From Paenibacillus whitsoniae (lineage in GTDB: Bacteria > Bacillota > Bacilli > Paenibacillales > NBRC-103111): 64,000 nt of DNA. The stretch covers positions 62,001 to 126,000 of the forward strand of contig NZ_RXHU01000022.1 in the NCBI RefSeq assembly GCF_003955665.1. The letters run 5' to 3'. The translations under genes and the position numbers were made by a program. The notes under the pieces are model-generated. The model ran no database searches. It was not told the DNA's origin and worked only from the letters and a program-made list of their open reading frames with translations. Below, one piece after another: positions 1-7,565 of this stretch; within the stretch, counting starts at the first letter, position 1; each line of letters starts with the position of its first letter.

Positions 1-113
1 TCGTGCTGTTCTGATCCTGTTGTTTCTTTCACTTCTTGCTCCTGACTACCATTCTCGTTCTTGTGATCACCATGTTTGTGTCCGTGTTTACCAGGACCTT
101 TTCCACCAGGCAT
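1..113 (-). CDS. His/Gly-rich small protein, 3' part beyond the left edge
   Basis: A minus-strand reading frame opens at an ATG (111-113) placed 7 bases after a GGAGGT ribosome binding site and runs off the left edge, so only the first 37 residues are visible. It begins MPGGKGPGKHGHKHGDH and continues rich in Gly, His, Lys, Glu and Gln, with no hydrophobic segment. It is the last visible gene of a run of coat-like genes on the same strand, 25 bases below the coat-like gene at 138. Low-complexity His/Lys-rich proteins are common among spore coat and exosporium components, so a spore-surface role is an inference from context. The family is not recognised and a metal-binding role is equally possible. 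Confidence 0.6.
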   Translation of the reverse strand, partial: MPGGKGPGKHGHKHGDHKNENGSQEQEVKETTGSEQH

Positions 114-137
114 TTGCATTACCTCCCATTTATATTG

Positions 138-806
138 TTACATGGATGGCGAATGAACACTTTTAATATGCTGAATATTCGTATAAAAGGTCATGCCTTC
201 CGCTGTAATCATGTGAACAATATTCGTATCGATTTCCTTTAATAAGCCAATCTTACTGGGGCTCCTCCCCAAGTCAAAAACAACAATTTTACCTTCCAGC
301 TTTTTCATTTGCTCCTCAAAAGTTCGAGATAAGGGCAAATCCGATGGATTTACAGGGAAAAATTTTTTATCCAGAAGGTAAGGTGTGTGATAATCGTTAT
401 AGGGAATTAGCCATTTCAAATGGATTAATGGGATAAACATCGTTTTGTAAACGGGGGAATAAAACTCGAAGTAGTTCGTCATGATGTGGGTAATGTAGCC
501 ATGTATTGGCTGAAATCCGGATACATATATTTCTGAGAATATCCCTTTTGCATTCATTAAAATTTTCCTATACGAAATTTTGTCACTATTGATTGGCTTT
601 TCAGTAAGAGCAGAGAAGTCCGTTGAACTTTTTTTGGTGTTCAAGCTGACATTCAGAATATGAAAAGAAGGAATATAGATATATCTCTCTCCGTTATAGA
701 TAACCAGAATATCTTGCCCCGCATCTACCAAAATGCCCGTATGCCATTTATCACCGAGCAGTTCAACATCAATAACCGCTCCTAGCTTCTTCTGAAAAAG
801 GTCCAT
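138..806 (-). CDS. Coat-like protein with three small beta-barrel-type modules
   Basis: The protein has 222 residues. The ATG at 806 is chosen over a GTG three codons upstream because it lies 8 bases after GGAGG. Three similar modules of about 50 residues can be seen: near residues 6-55 (IDVELLGDKWHTGILVD, then YIYIPSFHI), in the middle (GIFSEIYVSGFQPIHGYI, then MFIPLIHLKWL) and at the end (GKIVVFDLGRSPSKIGLL, then FYTNIQHIKSV). Each follows the pattern seen in CotB-type coat proteins: a charged or polar strand, G-x-L/I, then Y-x-x-x-x-HIKS. There is no signal peptide or membrane segment. It lies 15 bases below the anion permease and among coat-like genes, so I infer a spore coat or outer-layer role. 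It may instead belong to a DUF2642-like family; the exact family is uncertain. Confidence 0.6.
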   Translation of the reverse strand: MDLFQKKLGAVIDVELLGDKWHTGILVDAGQDILVIYNGERYIYIPSFHILNVSLNTKKSSTDFSALTEKPINSDKISYRKILMNAKGIFSEIYVSGFQPIHGYITHIMTNYFEFYSPVYKTMFIPLIHLKWLIPYNDYHTPYLLDKKFFPVNPSDLPLSRTFEEQMKKLEGKIVVFDLGRSPSKIGLLKEIDTNIVHMITAEGMTFYTNIQHIKSVHSPSM

Positions 807-821
807 CAATGTCACCTCCTC

Positions 822-2186
822 TCACTTGAATAACCAGCCCGTCCATACATATAAACTAAAGAGACTTATAAAAAGACCTATAGGAACAACGATGATCGTC
901 ACTTTCATATATTGGCCCCAGGTAAATCTGATATGATGCTTTCTCAGCAAATGCATCCAGATCAATGACGCAAGCGTCCCCATCGGCAACAGTAAGGATC
1001 CGATATCTGCACCTATCACGGTCGCCAAATAAGCCGTATGCATCGTAAAAGTGTCTAATCCCATATTTTGCAAGGATAAGGTGCCTATCATAATGGAGGG
1101 TAAGTTGTTAAACAAATTGGACATTGCCGTAAGCAGCAGCCCCATTAGAAAGATGGCATTAAAGTGATTTTGAGCGACCGCCCCGCCAAGCCATTGAACA
1201 AGAAAGTCAGTCAGACCTGAATTATGAAGACCGTAAATAATGACATAGATACTAAATGCGAAAATCAGAATATGCCAAGGTGTTTTTACTAAAATATCCT
1301 TAGGTCCAATCCCTTTCCGTATCCACCTAACAACGATAAGAATTATAGCGCCGATGATTGCAGGCCATTCCGTTGCTACCCCCAAAGGGGTGAGCAAGAA
1401 AAAGCTGCATCGAATCAAAATGACGATCAGGATGCAAATTCGAAACAATCCCCAATCAACTTCCCCCTTGTCCTTAGGATCTACCTTGAGGGGATGAAAA
1501 GTTGATGAATTATCGTGTACGATAGCGTTGATGGAAGAGGGATGTAAGGACATAATTTTCGTTGGAATCTCGCGCTTAAAATAGACATAGAGCAAATAGG
1601 TAATTGCAATAATCCCCGACATGGCGGGTACAAACATCATGGATGTATATGTGTTTAGGTCTAAACCAACTGTTTTTAACGCAATCAGATTGGCCAGATT
1701 ACTGACGCCTATAGGTGCGCTTGCTCCGGTTGCAACAAGAGCACCCGAGATGAGGTAAGGAATCTTTTGCCTCATTTTCAAATTAAGAATCGATAGCGTT
1801 TGGATGATAATCGGGGTTGTGATTAGAATGCTTCCGTCATTGTTGAAAAACATCGTCATTAAAAAGCACAATATATTAATGTACCAAAAGAGTGCAAAAC
1901 CGGACCCCCTTGCGCGAACCGCCAAATTAATAGCCGCCCACCTAAAAACCCCTATACTCTCTAATACGATAGACATTACAATTGTTGATATAATGGTTAT
2001 GCTTGCCCCACTAACAATGGAGGCTATATGGTAAACACCTGTAAGGGGCACAATTCCTAAAGCCAAGAAAATCACAGCACCTAGGGTCGTTGGGATAGAT
2101 TCATTAATACCGAATGGCCTCCAAATTATCAACAACGTAACGGTAACAAAAACAATGGATATTACCGCAGTTGTTATATCAAACAT
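822..2186 (-). CDS. ArsB/anion-permease family membrane transporter
   Basis: This is a 454-residue, very hydrophobic protein with about 11 membrane segments. Features typical of the ArsB/NhaD/CitM ion-transporter superfamily include the re-entrant-loop stretch TMFFNNDGSILITTPII and, in the second half, NLFNNLPSIMIG and GADIGSLLLPMGTLASLIW. Such proteins export arsenite or antimonite, or carry other anions across the cytoplasmic membrane. Start: the ATG at 2186 has a GTGAGGTG binding site 7 bases away and overlaps the stop of the tiny upstream gene, so translation is probably coupled. No arsR, arsC or arsA is nearby. The flanking genes are spore-coat-like, so arsenic may not be the substrate and transport linked to sporulation is possible. 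Fold assignment is confident; substrate is not. Confidence 0.8.
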   Translation of the reverse strand: MFDITTAVISIVFVTVTLLIIWRPFGINESIPTTLGAVIFLALGIVPLTGVYHIASIVSGASITIISTIVMSIVLESIGVFRWAAINLAVRARGSGFALFWYINILCFLMTMFFNNDGSILITTPIIIQTLSILNLKMRQKIPYLISGALVATGASAPIGVSNLANLIALKTVGLDLNTYTSMMFVPAMSGIIAITYLLYVYFKREIPTKIMSLHPSSINAIVHDNSSTFHPLKVDPKDKGEVDWGLFRICILIVILIRCSFFLLTPLGVATEWPAIIGAIILIVVRWIRKGIGPKDILVKTPWHILIFAFSIYVIIYGLHNSGLTDFLVQWLGGAVAQNHFNAIFLMGLLLTAMSNLFNNLPSIMIGTLSLQNMGLDTFTMHTAYLATVIGADIGSLLLPMGTLASLIWMHLLRKHHIRFTWGQYMKVTIIVVPIGLFISLFSLYVWTGWLFK

Positions 2187-2298
2187 GATCGTGCACCTCA
2201 CAAGAGTTGGCAGATGATGGTCCTAGGTTCAGTACAATGATAGGGAGGGTGAGTAATACGAATAATGTCGATCCCGTTAGGCTTACAATGATCAGCAT
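2179..2298 (-). CDS. 39-residue single-span membrane peptide coupled to the permease
   Basis: A short frame starts at an ATG at 2298, directly after the very strong purine tract GGAGGAGGGGG. It encodes MLIIVSLTGSTLFVLLTLPI followed by a short polar tail (NSCEVHDHV): one membrane helix. Its stop overlaps the permease start by 8 bases (ATGTTTGA), the arrangement of a translationally coupled pair. It could be a small partner subunit of the permease or a leader peptide that sets its translation. I know of no family for it. The strong binding site, the uninterrupted hydrophobic stretch and the overlap are the grounds for calling it a gene. Confidence 0.6.
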   Translation of the reverse strand: MLIIVSLTGSTLFVLLTLPIIVLNLGPSSANSCEVHDHV

Positions 2299-2340
2299 AT
2301 TTCCCCCTCCTCCCACCAACAATTAAGATTCAGAGGTGAG

Positions 2341-2835
2341 TTATTTTTTTTCGTTACTCTCCTGTTTTTGTTCCTGATTTTTGTCTTTCTTCTCCTCTTG
2401 GTTCTCCTTTTTAACACCATAGGACATGCTTTTAATATGAAAAGTAAAAATGGTAACTAATTCATGGTTAACGACCATCGTAATATAATCGTCATTGACT
2501 TCGGATAAAACACCTTGAACACTCTCATGACCCCCACGGTTAACTTGGCACCATAGATTTCTCATGCCATTCAAGAGACCTAGAAAATTCTCAGCTTCCA
2601 AGAGATGTAATGTAGGTGCATTCGTCTGTGAAGTTACAAAATACTCCACAGCGTCTTTCGAATTAACGGTGATACTCTTTAAATGAGTTGTATTGTAGTA
2701 AATAAGTCCGTCTTTCTCATTGTAGATCCCTACATAATCAGTCCCTACTGCAACAATTTCACCATGCCGAGATTCAGGGCCTCCGCGATCCAATCTTACT
2801 TGCTTACCCATTAACGAAGAATAATCAAATGCCAT
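2341..2835 (-). CDS. cotB: CotB-like spore coat protein
   Basis: The protein has 164 residues. It resembles the N-terminal part of Bacillus CotB, an outer spore coat protein. Module 1 (about residues 4-50) reads GKQVRLDRGGPESRHGEI, then DYVGIYNEKDGLIYY and HLKSITV. Module 2 (about residues 75-140) reads VNRGGHESVQGVL, then FTFHIKSMSYG. The tail is a charged Lys/Glu/Gln stretch, shorter than the Ser-rich tail of B. subtilis CotB. Start: the ATG at 2835 follows GAAGGGAG at 11 bases; a nearer in-frame start (ATGATT) is only 2 bases from it. Expression is expected late in the mother cell during sporulation, from family knowledge. The gene stands 43 bases before the small membrane peptide, possibly in one transcript. 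Confidence 0.8.
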   Translation of the reverse strand: MAFDYSSLMGKQVRLDRGGPESRHGEIVAVGTDYVGIYNEKDGLIYYNTTHLKSITVNSKDAVEYFVTSQTNAPTLHLLEAENFLGLLNGMRNLWCQVNRGGHESVQGVLSEVNDDYITMVVNHELVTIFTFHIKSMSYGVKKENQEEKKDKNQEQKQESNEKK

Positions 2836-2956
2836 GATAATCATAGCTCCCTTCAAGTTGTCGTTTGTTGTTATTGCATAATGTATATATACTCACCTGG
2901 CAAAAGATTGTACTAAACGGATGACCCGTTTCTTATAATCTCCACATCTATCACTG

Positions 2957-2967
2957 GTGGGTATTTG
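2957..2967. promoter_or_regulatory. GTGGGTATTTG motif, GerE-like core (copy 1)
   Basis: GTGGGTATTTG stands 122 bases upstream of the cotB-like gene. The same 11 bases occur at 4191-4201, 60 bases upstream of the collagen-like gene. Both contain TGGGT followed by pyrimidines, which fits the loose core of GerE-binding sites (TRGGY). GerE controls late coat genes in Bacillus. The match is short and is only suggestive. Confidence 0.25.
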
Positions 2968-2983
2968 TACGTGGAAATACATA

Positions 2984-3019
2984 CAGATCCCTTCCAAACC
3001 ATAGGTTGTAAGGGATCTG
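2984..3019 (-). terminator. Stem-loop after the collagen-like gene
   Basis: CAGATCCCTT (2984-2993) pairs perfectly with AAGGGATCTG (3010-3019) across a 16-base loop, 11 bases after the stop of the collagen-like gene. The T-tract that follows on the minus strand is weak (TATGTATTT), so this may be an inefficient terminator or an mRNA-stabilising hairpin. Confidence 0.5.
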
Positions 3020-3030
3020 CATGATGTTAA

Positions 3031-4131
3031 CTATTGCGTTTTCTTGATATTTGATATTTCAGAAATACAACTTAACGAAACAGCGTACACGATGTCTCGC
3101 GTGGATAATACGACAATCTCTTCGTTTAATCCGACAACTTCCGCATTGGATATATCAGTCAACTGTTCAGCGAGCGTACTAAAGTCAACTGTGGCTTTAC
3201 CGGCTAATGAAGTGAACAAGCTTATCATGCCTGAGCTATCGCTATTATCGGAGTCATTGCTTCCATTATCCAGCAACTTGCTATTATAGTCGCCTGACCA
3301 GATTTCTACACCAGCAATAAGATGGATCGGTACAAAGTGCTCAACTCCATTGCTTACAAAGTTTACGAGTCCGTTCTCGGCGGAAATGATATCCACATTC
3401 GAATATTTGCTCGCGGAGTAGTTTAATGAGTGCAACTCTTTCAGTCTAATATTCTTGAGCTGAGTGATTAGATTTTGCATGCAATCATGCTTCTTTTGAC
3501 AGCATTTACAGCTCTCTTTGCAAGATCTATCCTCCTGTTTTGGCGGACCAGGCGGTTTTGGTGGTCCCGGCGGCTTCGGTGGTCCTGGGGGTTTTGGCGG
3601 CCCTGGAGGTCCTGCTGGTCCTGGAGGTCCCGCTGGTCCCGGAGGTCCTTTCGGTCCTTCCGGCCCTTTTGGTCCTTCCGGTCCTTCTGGCCCCTTCGGT
3701 CCTTCCGGCCCTTCCGGCCCCATCGGTCCTGCCGGCCCTGCTGGCCCTGCTGGCCCTGCTGGCCCCGCTGGCCCTGCTGGCCCCGGAGGTCCTGCTGGTC
3801 CCGGTGGTCCTGCTGGTCCCGGTGGTCCTGCTGGTCCTTGTGGTCCTGGCGGTCCTGCAGGCCCCCTCCGGCATTTACAGTGATGGTTTCTACATCTTCT
3901 TTTTTTAATTTTTTTGCAGATCATTTTTTTCTTCTTTTTCTTATGCTTGGGACATTTGCAGGGCTCTTTCTTTTTACAGACTAGACAAATAGCTTCTAAT
4001 TCACCTTTTGATTTGGAGATGAACTGTTTTTCCTTTACTTTGAACGAATTAAACTTGGCAAAAACTTTGACTATGCGATAAGTTTTCATGCCTACAGCAC
4101 GAGAATTAAAAAATACTTTCGTTCGCTTCAC
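3031..4131 (-). CDS. Collagen-like spore-surface protein
   Basis: This 366-residue protein starts at GTG, with GAGGAGGG 10 bases upstream. Residues 1-89 are a very basic Lys/Cys-rich head ([20 protein letters not shown], then [10 protein letters not shown]). Residues 90-198 are a collagen-type Gly-Pro-X tract. Residues 199-217 form a second Cys cluster ([14 protein letters not shown]). Residues 218-366 form a globular end with two stretches reminiscent of the CotB-type modules ([16 protein letters not shown], then [30 protein letters not shown], then [13 protein letters not shown]). Collagen-like proteins such as BclA form the hair-like nap of exosporia. No BclA-type N-terminal targeting motif or signal peptide is visible. 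The Cys clusters suggest disulfide cross-linking into the coat. The role is inferred from composition and neighbours. Confidence 0.75.
   Translation of the reverse strand: MKRTKVFFNSRAVGMKTYRIVKVFAKFNSFKVKEKQFISKSKGELEAICLVCKKKEPCKCPKHKKKKKKMICKKIKKRRCRNHHCKCRRGPAGPPGPQGPAGPPGPAGPPGPAGPPGPAGPAGPAGPAGPAGPAGPMGPEGPEGPKGPEGPEGPKGPEGPKGPPGPAGPPGPAGPPGPPKPPGPPKPPGPPKPPGPPKQEDRSCKESCKCCQKKHDCMQNLITQLKNIRLKELHSLNYSASKYSNVDIISAENGLVNFVSNGVEHFVPIHLIAGVEIWSGDYNSKLLDNGSNDSDNSDSSGMISLFTSLAGKATVDFSTLAEQLTDISNAEVVGLNEEIVVLSTRDIVYAVSLSCISEISNIKKTQ
3538..3864 (-). repeat. Collagen triplet repeat tract
   Basis: About 330 bp encode Gly-Pro-Ala, Gly-Pro-Pro, Gly-Pro-Glu and Gly-Pro-Lys triplets (residues 90-198). 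The order is zoned: GPA/GPP first, then a charged GPE/GPK block, GPP/GPA again, and last the unit GPPKPP repeated, in which every second Gly is replaced by Lys. The tract is far more GC-rich than its surroundings and is likely to vary in length between strains. Confidence 0.9.
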
Positions 4132-4190
4132 AATAACTTTACCCTCCTCTCAGAAATCTCGACATTGGTTAGTAGGGAACATTTATCTAA

Positions 4191-4201
4191 GTGGGTATTT
4201 G
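4191..4201. promoter_or_regulatory. GTGGGTATTTG motif, GerE-like core (copy 2)
   Basis: This is the second copy of the 11-base motif at 2957-2967, here 60 bases upstream of the collagen-like gene start. On the minus strand both copies read CAAATACCCAC and are followed by a GATA-x-ATG-like stretch. A shared late-sporulation control site is possible. The rest of the 4132-4405 gap shows no other feature I can support. Confidence 0.25.
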
Positions 4202-4405
4202 CAATATCAGTGTATGAACCTAAGAAAAAGCCTGATCTAGTGAAAAAGCACATTTTGAGAATTTGAAATGCTAAAGTTGAAGAAATAGACTAGAGCCTTG
4301 ACTCATTCTCATTAACTAGACATATACATGCAGTATAAATAACGGTTCGTGTCATTTATCAGGCTATACACGTGCGTTGCACACTACCGAACTGGAGGTA
4401 TCCTT

Positions 4406-4573
4406 ATGTTTGTCGTATGCCTGCTTATTTTTTCTGGAATTGGCTTGTATGCAGCCTTAAAGCCACCGAAGGAACTGCATAACAAGCCTTTAAAAAGGGA
4501 TGTATTTCCAGAACTTAAAATGGAACGTGTTCAGCAAGTTTTTACAAGTGCATCTTTCAAGAACAAAGACTGA
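4406..4573 (+). CDS. Small single-span membrane protein (55 residues)
   Basis: The ATG at 4406 follows GGAGG at 7 bases and is preferred over an ATG 19 codons upstream that has no binding site. The protein begins MFVVCLLIFSGIGLYAALKP, one membrane helix, followed by a charged 35-residue tail (RDVFPELKMERVQQVF) that would lie in the cytoplasm. It is the only plus-strand gene in the first 41 kb apart from shadow frames, and it is followed by a strong stem-loop. The family is not recognised and no function can be assigned. Confidence 0.6.
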   Translation: MFVVCLLIFSGIGLYAALKPPKELHNKPLKRDVFPELKMERVQQVFTSASFKNKD

Positions 4574-4604
4574 CGATTCACGCCCGAGGTTTCCTATGAA
4601 AGTA

Positions 4605-4662
4605 AAACAAGGGTTACCCTTAACGCAGCTTGTTTCAGCTAACGTCTGGGTAACCCTTGTTT
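4605..4662. terminator. Long stem-loop between convergent genes
   Basis: A perfect 15-bp inverted repeat, AAACAAGGGTTACCC (4605-4619) and its complement (4648-4662), encloses a 28-base loop. It lies between the small plus-strand gene and the telA-like gene, which converge here. It probably ends transcription from both sides, although the T-tracts are short. Confidence 0.6.
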
Positions 4663-4702
4663 GTGAGTGTCATTTGATCCGTCTACTCTACGGATAAGAC
4701 CT

Positions 4703-5842
4703 TTAAAGCCCTAAAGAACTTCCCTTTTCCAAACGGAGAATATGCTTCTCCCCTTCCTCGGACAAGGCGCGGAATTGATCAATCGTTTCACGCATTTTCG
4801 GAAGTGCAGCTTGCTTATAGGAACTGATGGAATCAAAGGCTGACAGCACATCGGCGAAGGCTTGCTTTAGTGTGTCTACGGAAACGCTGCTTTCCATCGC
4901 TTGCTGCTGGATGGCGGCTCCCTGATTTTTGAGCATCTTGGAAGTCCCTGCAATCAGATTGTTGGTCGTTTGGTTCAACAGCTCAATCTTTTTGAGGACA
5001 ATGCCTTGATTGTAGAGCGCGCTCGCAACGGTAACCGCAATTTTAAGCGCCGAAATCGTGACCGTTTTGGCTCGGTCAACGCCGCGGATCAGCTCGCGGT
5101 TATTTCGAATCACCACTTCATAGGCCATGATGCCCTGCTGATTGACGACCAGCATCTGCTGCAGATCCATGACTCGCTGTCGCATGGGGAACAGCACTTC
5201 TTCCGTGATAAAGCGAATTTTGTCGGGGTCCTCGCCGCGCTGCTTTGCCGCTTCGATCTGCACTTCAATCGAGGCATCCATCATCGTGCCGAGCTGAATT
5301 TCTTTCTGCAGCTTTTTCGTGAGTTCCCGAATCGCCTGCTGTTCGAGCTCCAGCGTCGTGTTGTCATTCTTTAGGATCGTTCTCCCTTTATCAAGGGATA
5401 CGACGATGTCAGCGATGACATGATCTGCTTTTTCAAACCTGAGGAAATAGGCGCGTAATGGATTGAACAGATTGCCGAGAAAGCCTTTCTTGGCAAAGTC
5501 AACCAGGCTGGGGTCTAAATCCTTCAGCTGCATATGCAGTTCCGTGAGCCCTTTCGCAACCGGGCCCCCTTCATCCCCGCTTTTGGCGAGGTTGCCGACC
5601 GATACTTGAAGCAGTGCGTTTTTTTGCGAAGAAACTTTCATTGTATCGAGACCGAAGCTCTCGATCGACTGGAGGATTTCTTTCCGCTGCTCCAGAGCGT
5701 TAACATCCAGATTCAGAATCGAGGCGACATTGGCATCCGCGATCTCTTTGAGCTTAGCCGTCTCTTCCGGAACGGGTTGAACCGTTTCTTCAATCACAGC
5801 TTTAATTTGCTCCACATTGGCAACATCCATCGTAAACGACAT
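4703..5842 (-). CDS. TelA/YaaN family (toxic anion resistance) protein
   Basis: A 379-residue cytoplasmic, mainly helical protein. It matches the TelA/KlaA/YaaN family by length and by stretches such as GFLGNLFNPLRAYFLRFEKA, QRVMDLQQMLVVNQQGIMAY and LLNQTTNNLIAGTSKMLKNQ. The family was first linked to tellurite resistance on plasmid RK2 and later to cell-envelope stress; its biochemical role is not settled. Start: the ATG at 5842 is 7 bases from GGAGG; the ATG two codons upstream is too close. It is the last gene of a three-gene operon after the xpaC-like and vWA genes. In B. subtilis xpaC and yaaN are also adjacent, which supports the assignment. Confidence 0.85.
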   Translation of the reverse strand: MSFTMDVANVEQIKAVIEETVQPVPEETAKLKEIADANVASILNLDVNALEQRKEILQSIESFGLDTMKVSSQKNALLQVSVGNLAKSGDEGGPVAKGLTELHMQLKDLDPSLVDFAKKGFLGNLFNPLRAYFLRFEKADHVIADIVVSLDKGRTILKNDNTTLELEQQAIRELTKKLQKEIQLGTMMDASIEVQIEAAKQRGEDPDKIRFITEEVLFPMRQRVMDLQQMLVVNQQGIMAYEVVIRNNRELIRGVDRAKTVTISALKIAVTVASALYNQGIVLKKIELLNQTTNNLIAGTSKMLKNQGAAIQQQAMESSVSVDTLKQAFADVLSAFDSISSYKQAALPKMRETIDQFRALSEEGEKHILRLEKGSSLGL

Positions 5843-5865
5843 ACACATTCCTCCTTGGATTGGAA

Positions 5866-7554
5866 TTACATTTGAACGTTAAACAGGTTGCCGATTTTGT
5901 ACACGACGTCATCGGTATCTGCATTGATGCTGGCTGCTTCATTAATGCCCGAGATGCTTTCAAGCGCCTTGATGTTCGCATTGTAACCGACGGTATAAAT
6001 CGGAATTTTGTACGTCTCGATGAGTCCCTTAATGTCGTTGAGCGAATATCCTTTATTCGTTTCACCGTCGCTAAGGACGAAAATAATCGGTTTGGTATTC
6101 GGATTCGCAGCAAGCTGATCCTGAAGCATTTTCAGCGCGACGACAATACCGTCAAAGGTAGCCGTATTGCCACTGGCCTGCAGGCTGTTCACGGCGCCTA
6201 CGAAGAGCGACTGCTGATTCAGATCGTACTTGGCGATCGGGAGTTTGATCGTCACGTTGTCCGAGTAGGAAATCAATCCGATGCTGTTGTCTCTGCCAAG
6301 ATACTTCTGCCCTTTGATGAGCGATTCCTTCAAACGATTCAGCGGCGCCCCGCTCATGCTGCCGGAAGTGTCGGTGACGAATACCGCGGTGATCGGCTTA
6401 CTGGAGTTCTTTTTTTCCTTCCACACTTTTTGCGCGGAGATGAGTACTTTTCCTTCAATGGGCGCCATTTCGGATTTATAATCGTCAAGCCCGTTAAACC
6501 CTTTATCCTTGGCTGTTTTCGCATATTTGTCCTGGGTCACGAAGGCGGCAAACTGCTTCAGGATATCGAGCTTGGTTTGGGAAATATCGCCAAGCGCATA
6601 GAGGGGGCTGTCATGCCGTACGCCAAACGGGGTGAACACGTATCCATTTTTTAATTCAGGTGCATTCACATAGGTCTGGTATTCCAGAACGAAGCCGTCA
6701 AGTGCACCGGAAGTAGCGGCATCGCGCATTTGGATTGTCGTCGAAGCGATGAACGGAACGTTGGCTTGGAATTTCTCAAATCCTTGCACGGCCTTGTCGC
6801 TTAAAACATTGGAGCTATCATAAGCATTAAGTGCAGTAATCAGAAAATTAAGGCCGGTCGAGCTTGCAAAGGGGTCGGTATAGCCCATCGACAACTGATT
6901 GTTCGCGATGGCGTCCGTAACCGTTTGAACATTAATGGAGCCGTACTTCGCAACCAACGCATCGTATTTGGCCTTGGCAATGACAATCCCAGGAACATTG
7001 CCTACAAGGCGATTGGCAACGAGCTGCGTCTTCACTCCGCTGGCTTTCACCATTTCTCCCCATAACTCGTTGGAAGGTGTAAAGGCGTCAGGCACATACT
7101 TGCCCGATCGAATGAAATCCGCCGCCGTCCCTGAGGCGATATTCCGGATTTTCACAGATGCCGGTTTGCCGTTTACCATCACATTCGCCTTGTTGAACTC
7201 TGCCGCCGTTTCTGCTAACCAGCCGTCAACCCCTGTTCCCGATTTCTCGGTAGAAGAGAAGATTTCAACGAAGTTGTCGCTCGTGTTGTTCACGGTCACA
7301 GGAAATTTATTAATGTCCGGCAGCGTAGAGGCGACGTCAACCGGATTAAGATCGACCTGGCCTTTAGCCACCGTCTCGGTCTTTGGCGCAATGTTCTTGT
7401 AGTATTTGTCTAGCTGCTTCCCCGCGTCCTCGACCGTCACCTGAGCAGCCGATTTGCCGAAGTTGGCAGTAAATTTGATCCCTCCGTACACGAGGAAAAA
7501 GACCAGCGCAAGGAAGATCACCGAGAGGAAAAAAAACGTTTTTTTACTCTTCAT
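5866..7554 (-). CDS. Membrane-anchored solute-binding-like protein fused to a vWA domain
   Basis: The protein has 562 residues. Residues 7-27 form an uncleaved signal anchor, so the rest is probably outside the membrane. Residues about 90-370 look like an extracellular solute-binding fold (VEIFSSTEKSGTGVDGWLAE; YVPDAFTPSNELWGEMV; MGYTDPFASSTGLNFLITAL). Residues 385-555 are a von Willebrand A domain with a complete MIDAS: DTSGS at 395-399, the Thr in GNTATFDG near 465, and SDGE at 495-498. The product lies between xpaC- and telA-like genes with short gaps. vWA domains bind partners through a divalent metal. The fusion suggests that a small-ligand or surface signal is passed to a protein partner. 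The function of this operon is not established. Confidence 0.8.
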   Translation of the reverse strand: MKSKKTFFFLSVIFLALVFFLVYGGIKFTANFGKSAAQVTVEDAGKQLDKYYKNIAPKTETVAKGQVDLNPVDVASTLPDINKFPVTVNNTSDNFVEIFSSTEKSGTGVDGWLAETAAEFNKANVMVNGKPASVKIRNIASGTAADFIRSGKYVPDAFTPSNELWGEMVKASGVKTQLVANRLVGNVPGIVIAKAKYDALVAKYGSINVQTVTDAIANNQLSMGYTDPFASSTGLNFLITALNAYDSSNVLSDKAVQGFEKFQANVPFIASTTIQMRDAATSGALDGFVLEYQTYVNAPELKNGYVFTPFGVRHDSPLYALGDISQTKLDILKQFAAFVTQDKYAKTAKDKGFNGLDDYKSEMAPIEGKVLISAQKVWKEKKNSSKPITAVFVTDTSGSMSGAPLNRLKESLIKGQKYLGRDNSIGLISYSDNVTIKLPIAKYDLNQQSLFVGAVNSLQASGNTATFDGIVVALKMLQDQLAANPNTKPIIFVLSDGETNKGYSLNDIKGLIETYKIPIYTVGYNANIKALESISGINEAASINADTDDVVYKIGNLFNVQM

Positions 7555-7565
7555 TCACAACACCT

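Noticed and set aside
30..242. 68-codon plus-strand frame at the left edge
   Set aside because: Antisense to two minus-strand genes with good binding sites; Phe/Leu-rich translation is a shadow.
822..2186. Arsenic resistance operon
   Set aside because: Only the permease fold is present; no arsR, arsC or arsA nearby, and neighbours are coat-like.
3538..3864. Possible CRISPR array or tandem repeat DNA
   Set aside because: The short period of 9-18 bases with no spacers is explained by Gly-Pro-X coding.
3475..3984. Three long plus-strand frames opposite the collagen tract
   Set aside because: The GC-rich triplet repeat of the collagen gene keeps all frames open; the translations are Trp/Arg or Leu/Val low-complexity with no binding site.
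5860..6654. 264-codon plus-strand frame
   Set aside because: Lies antisense to the vWA gene, has no binding site and shows no family features.
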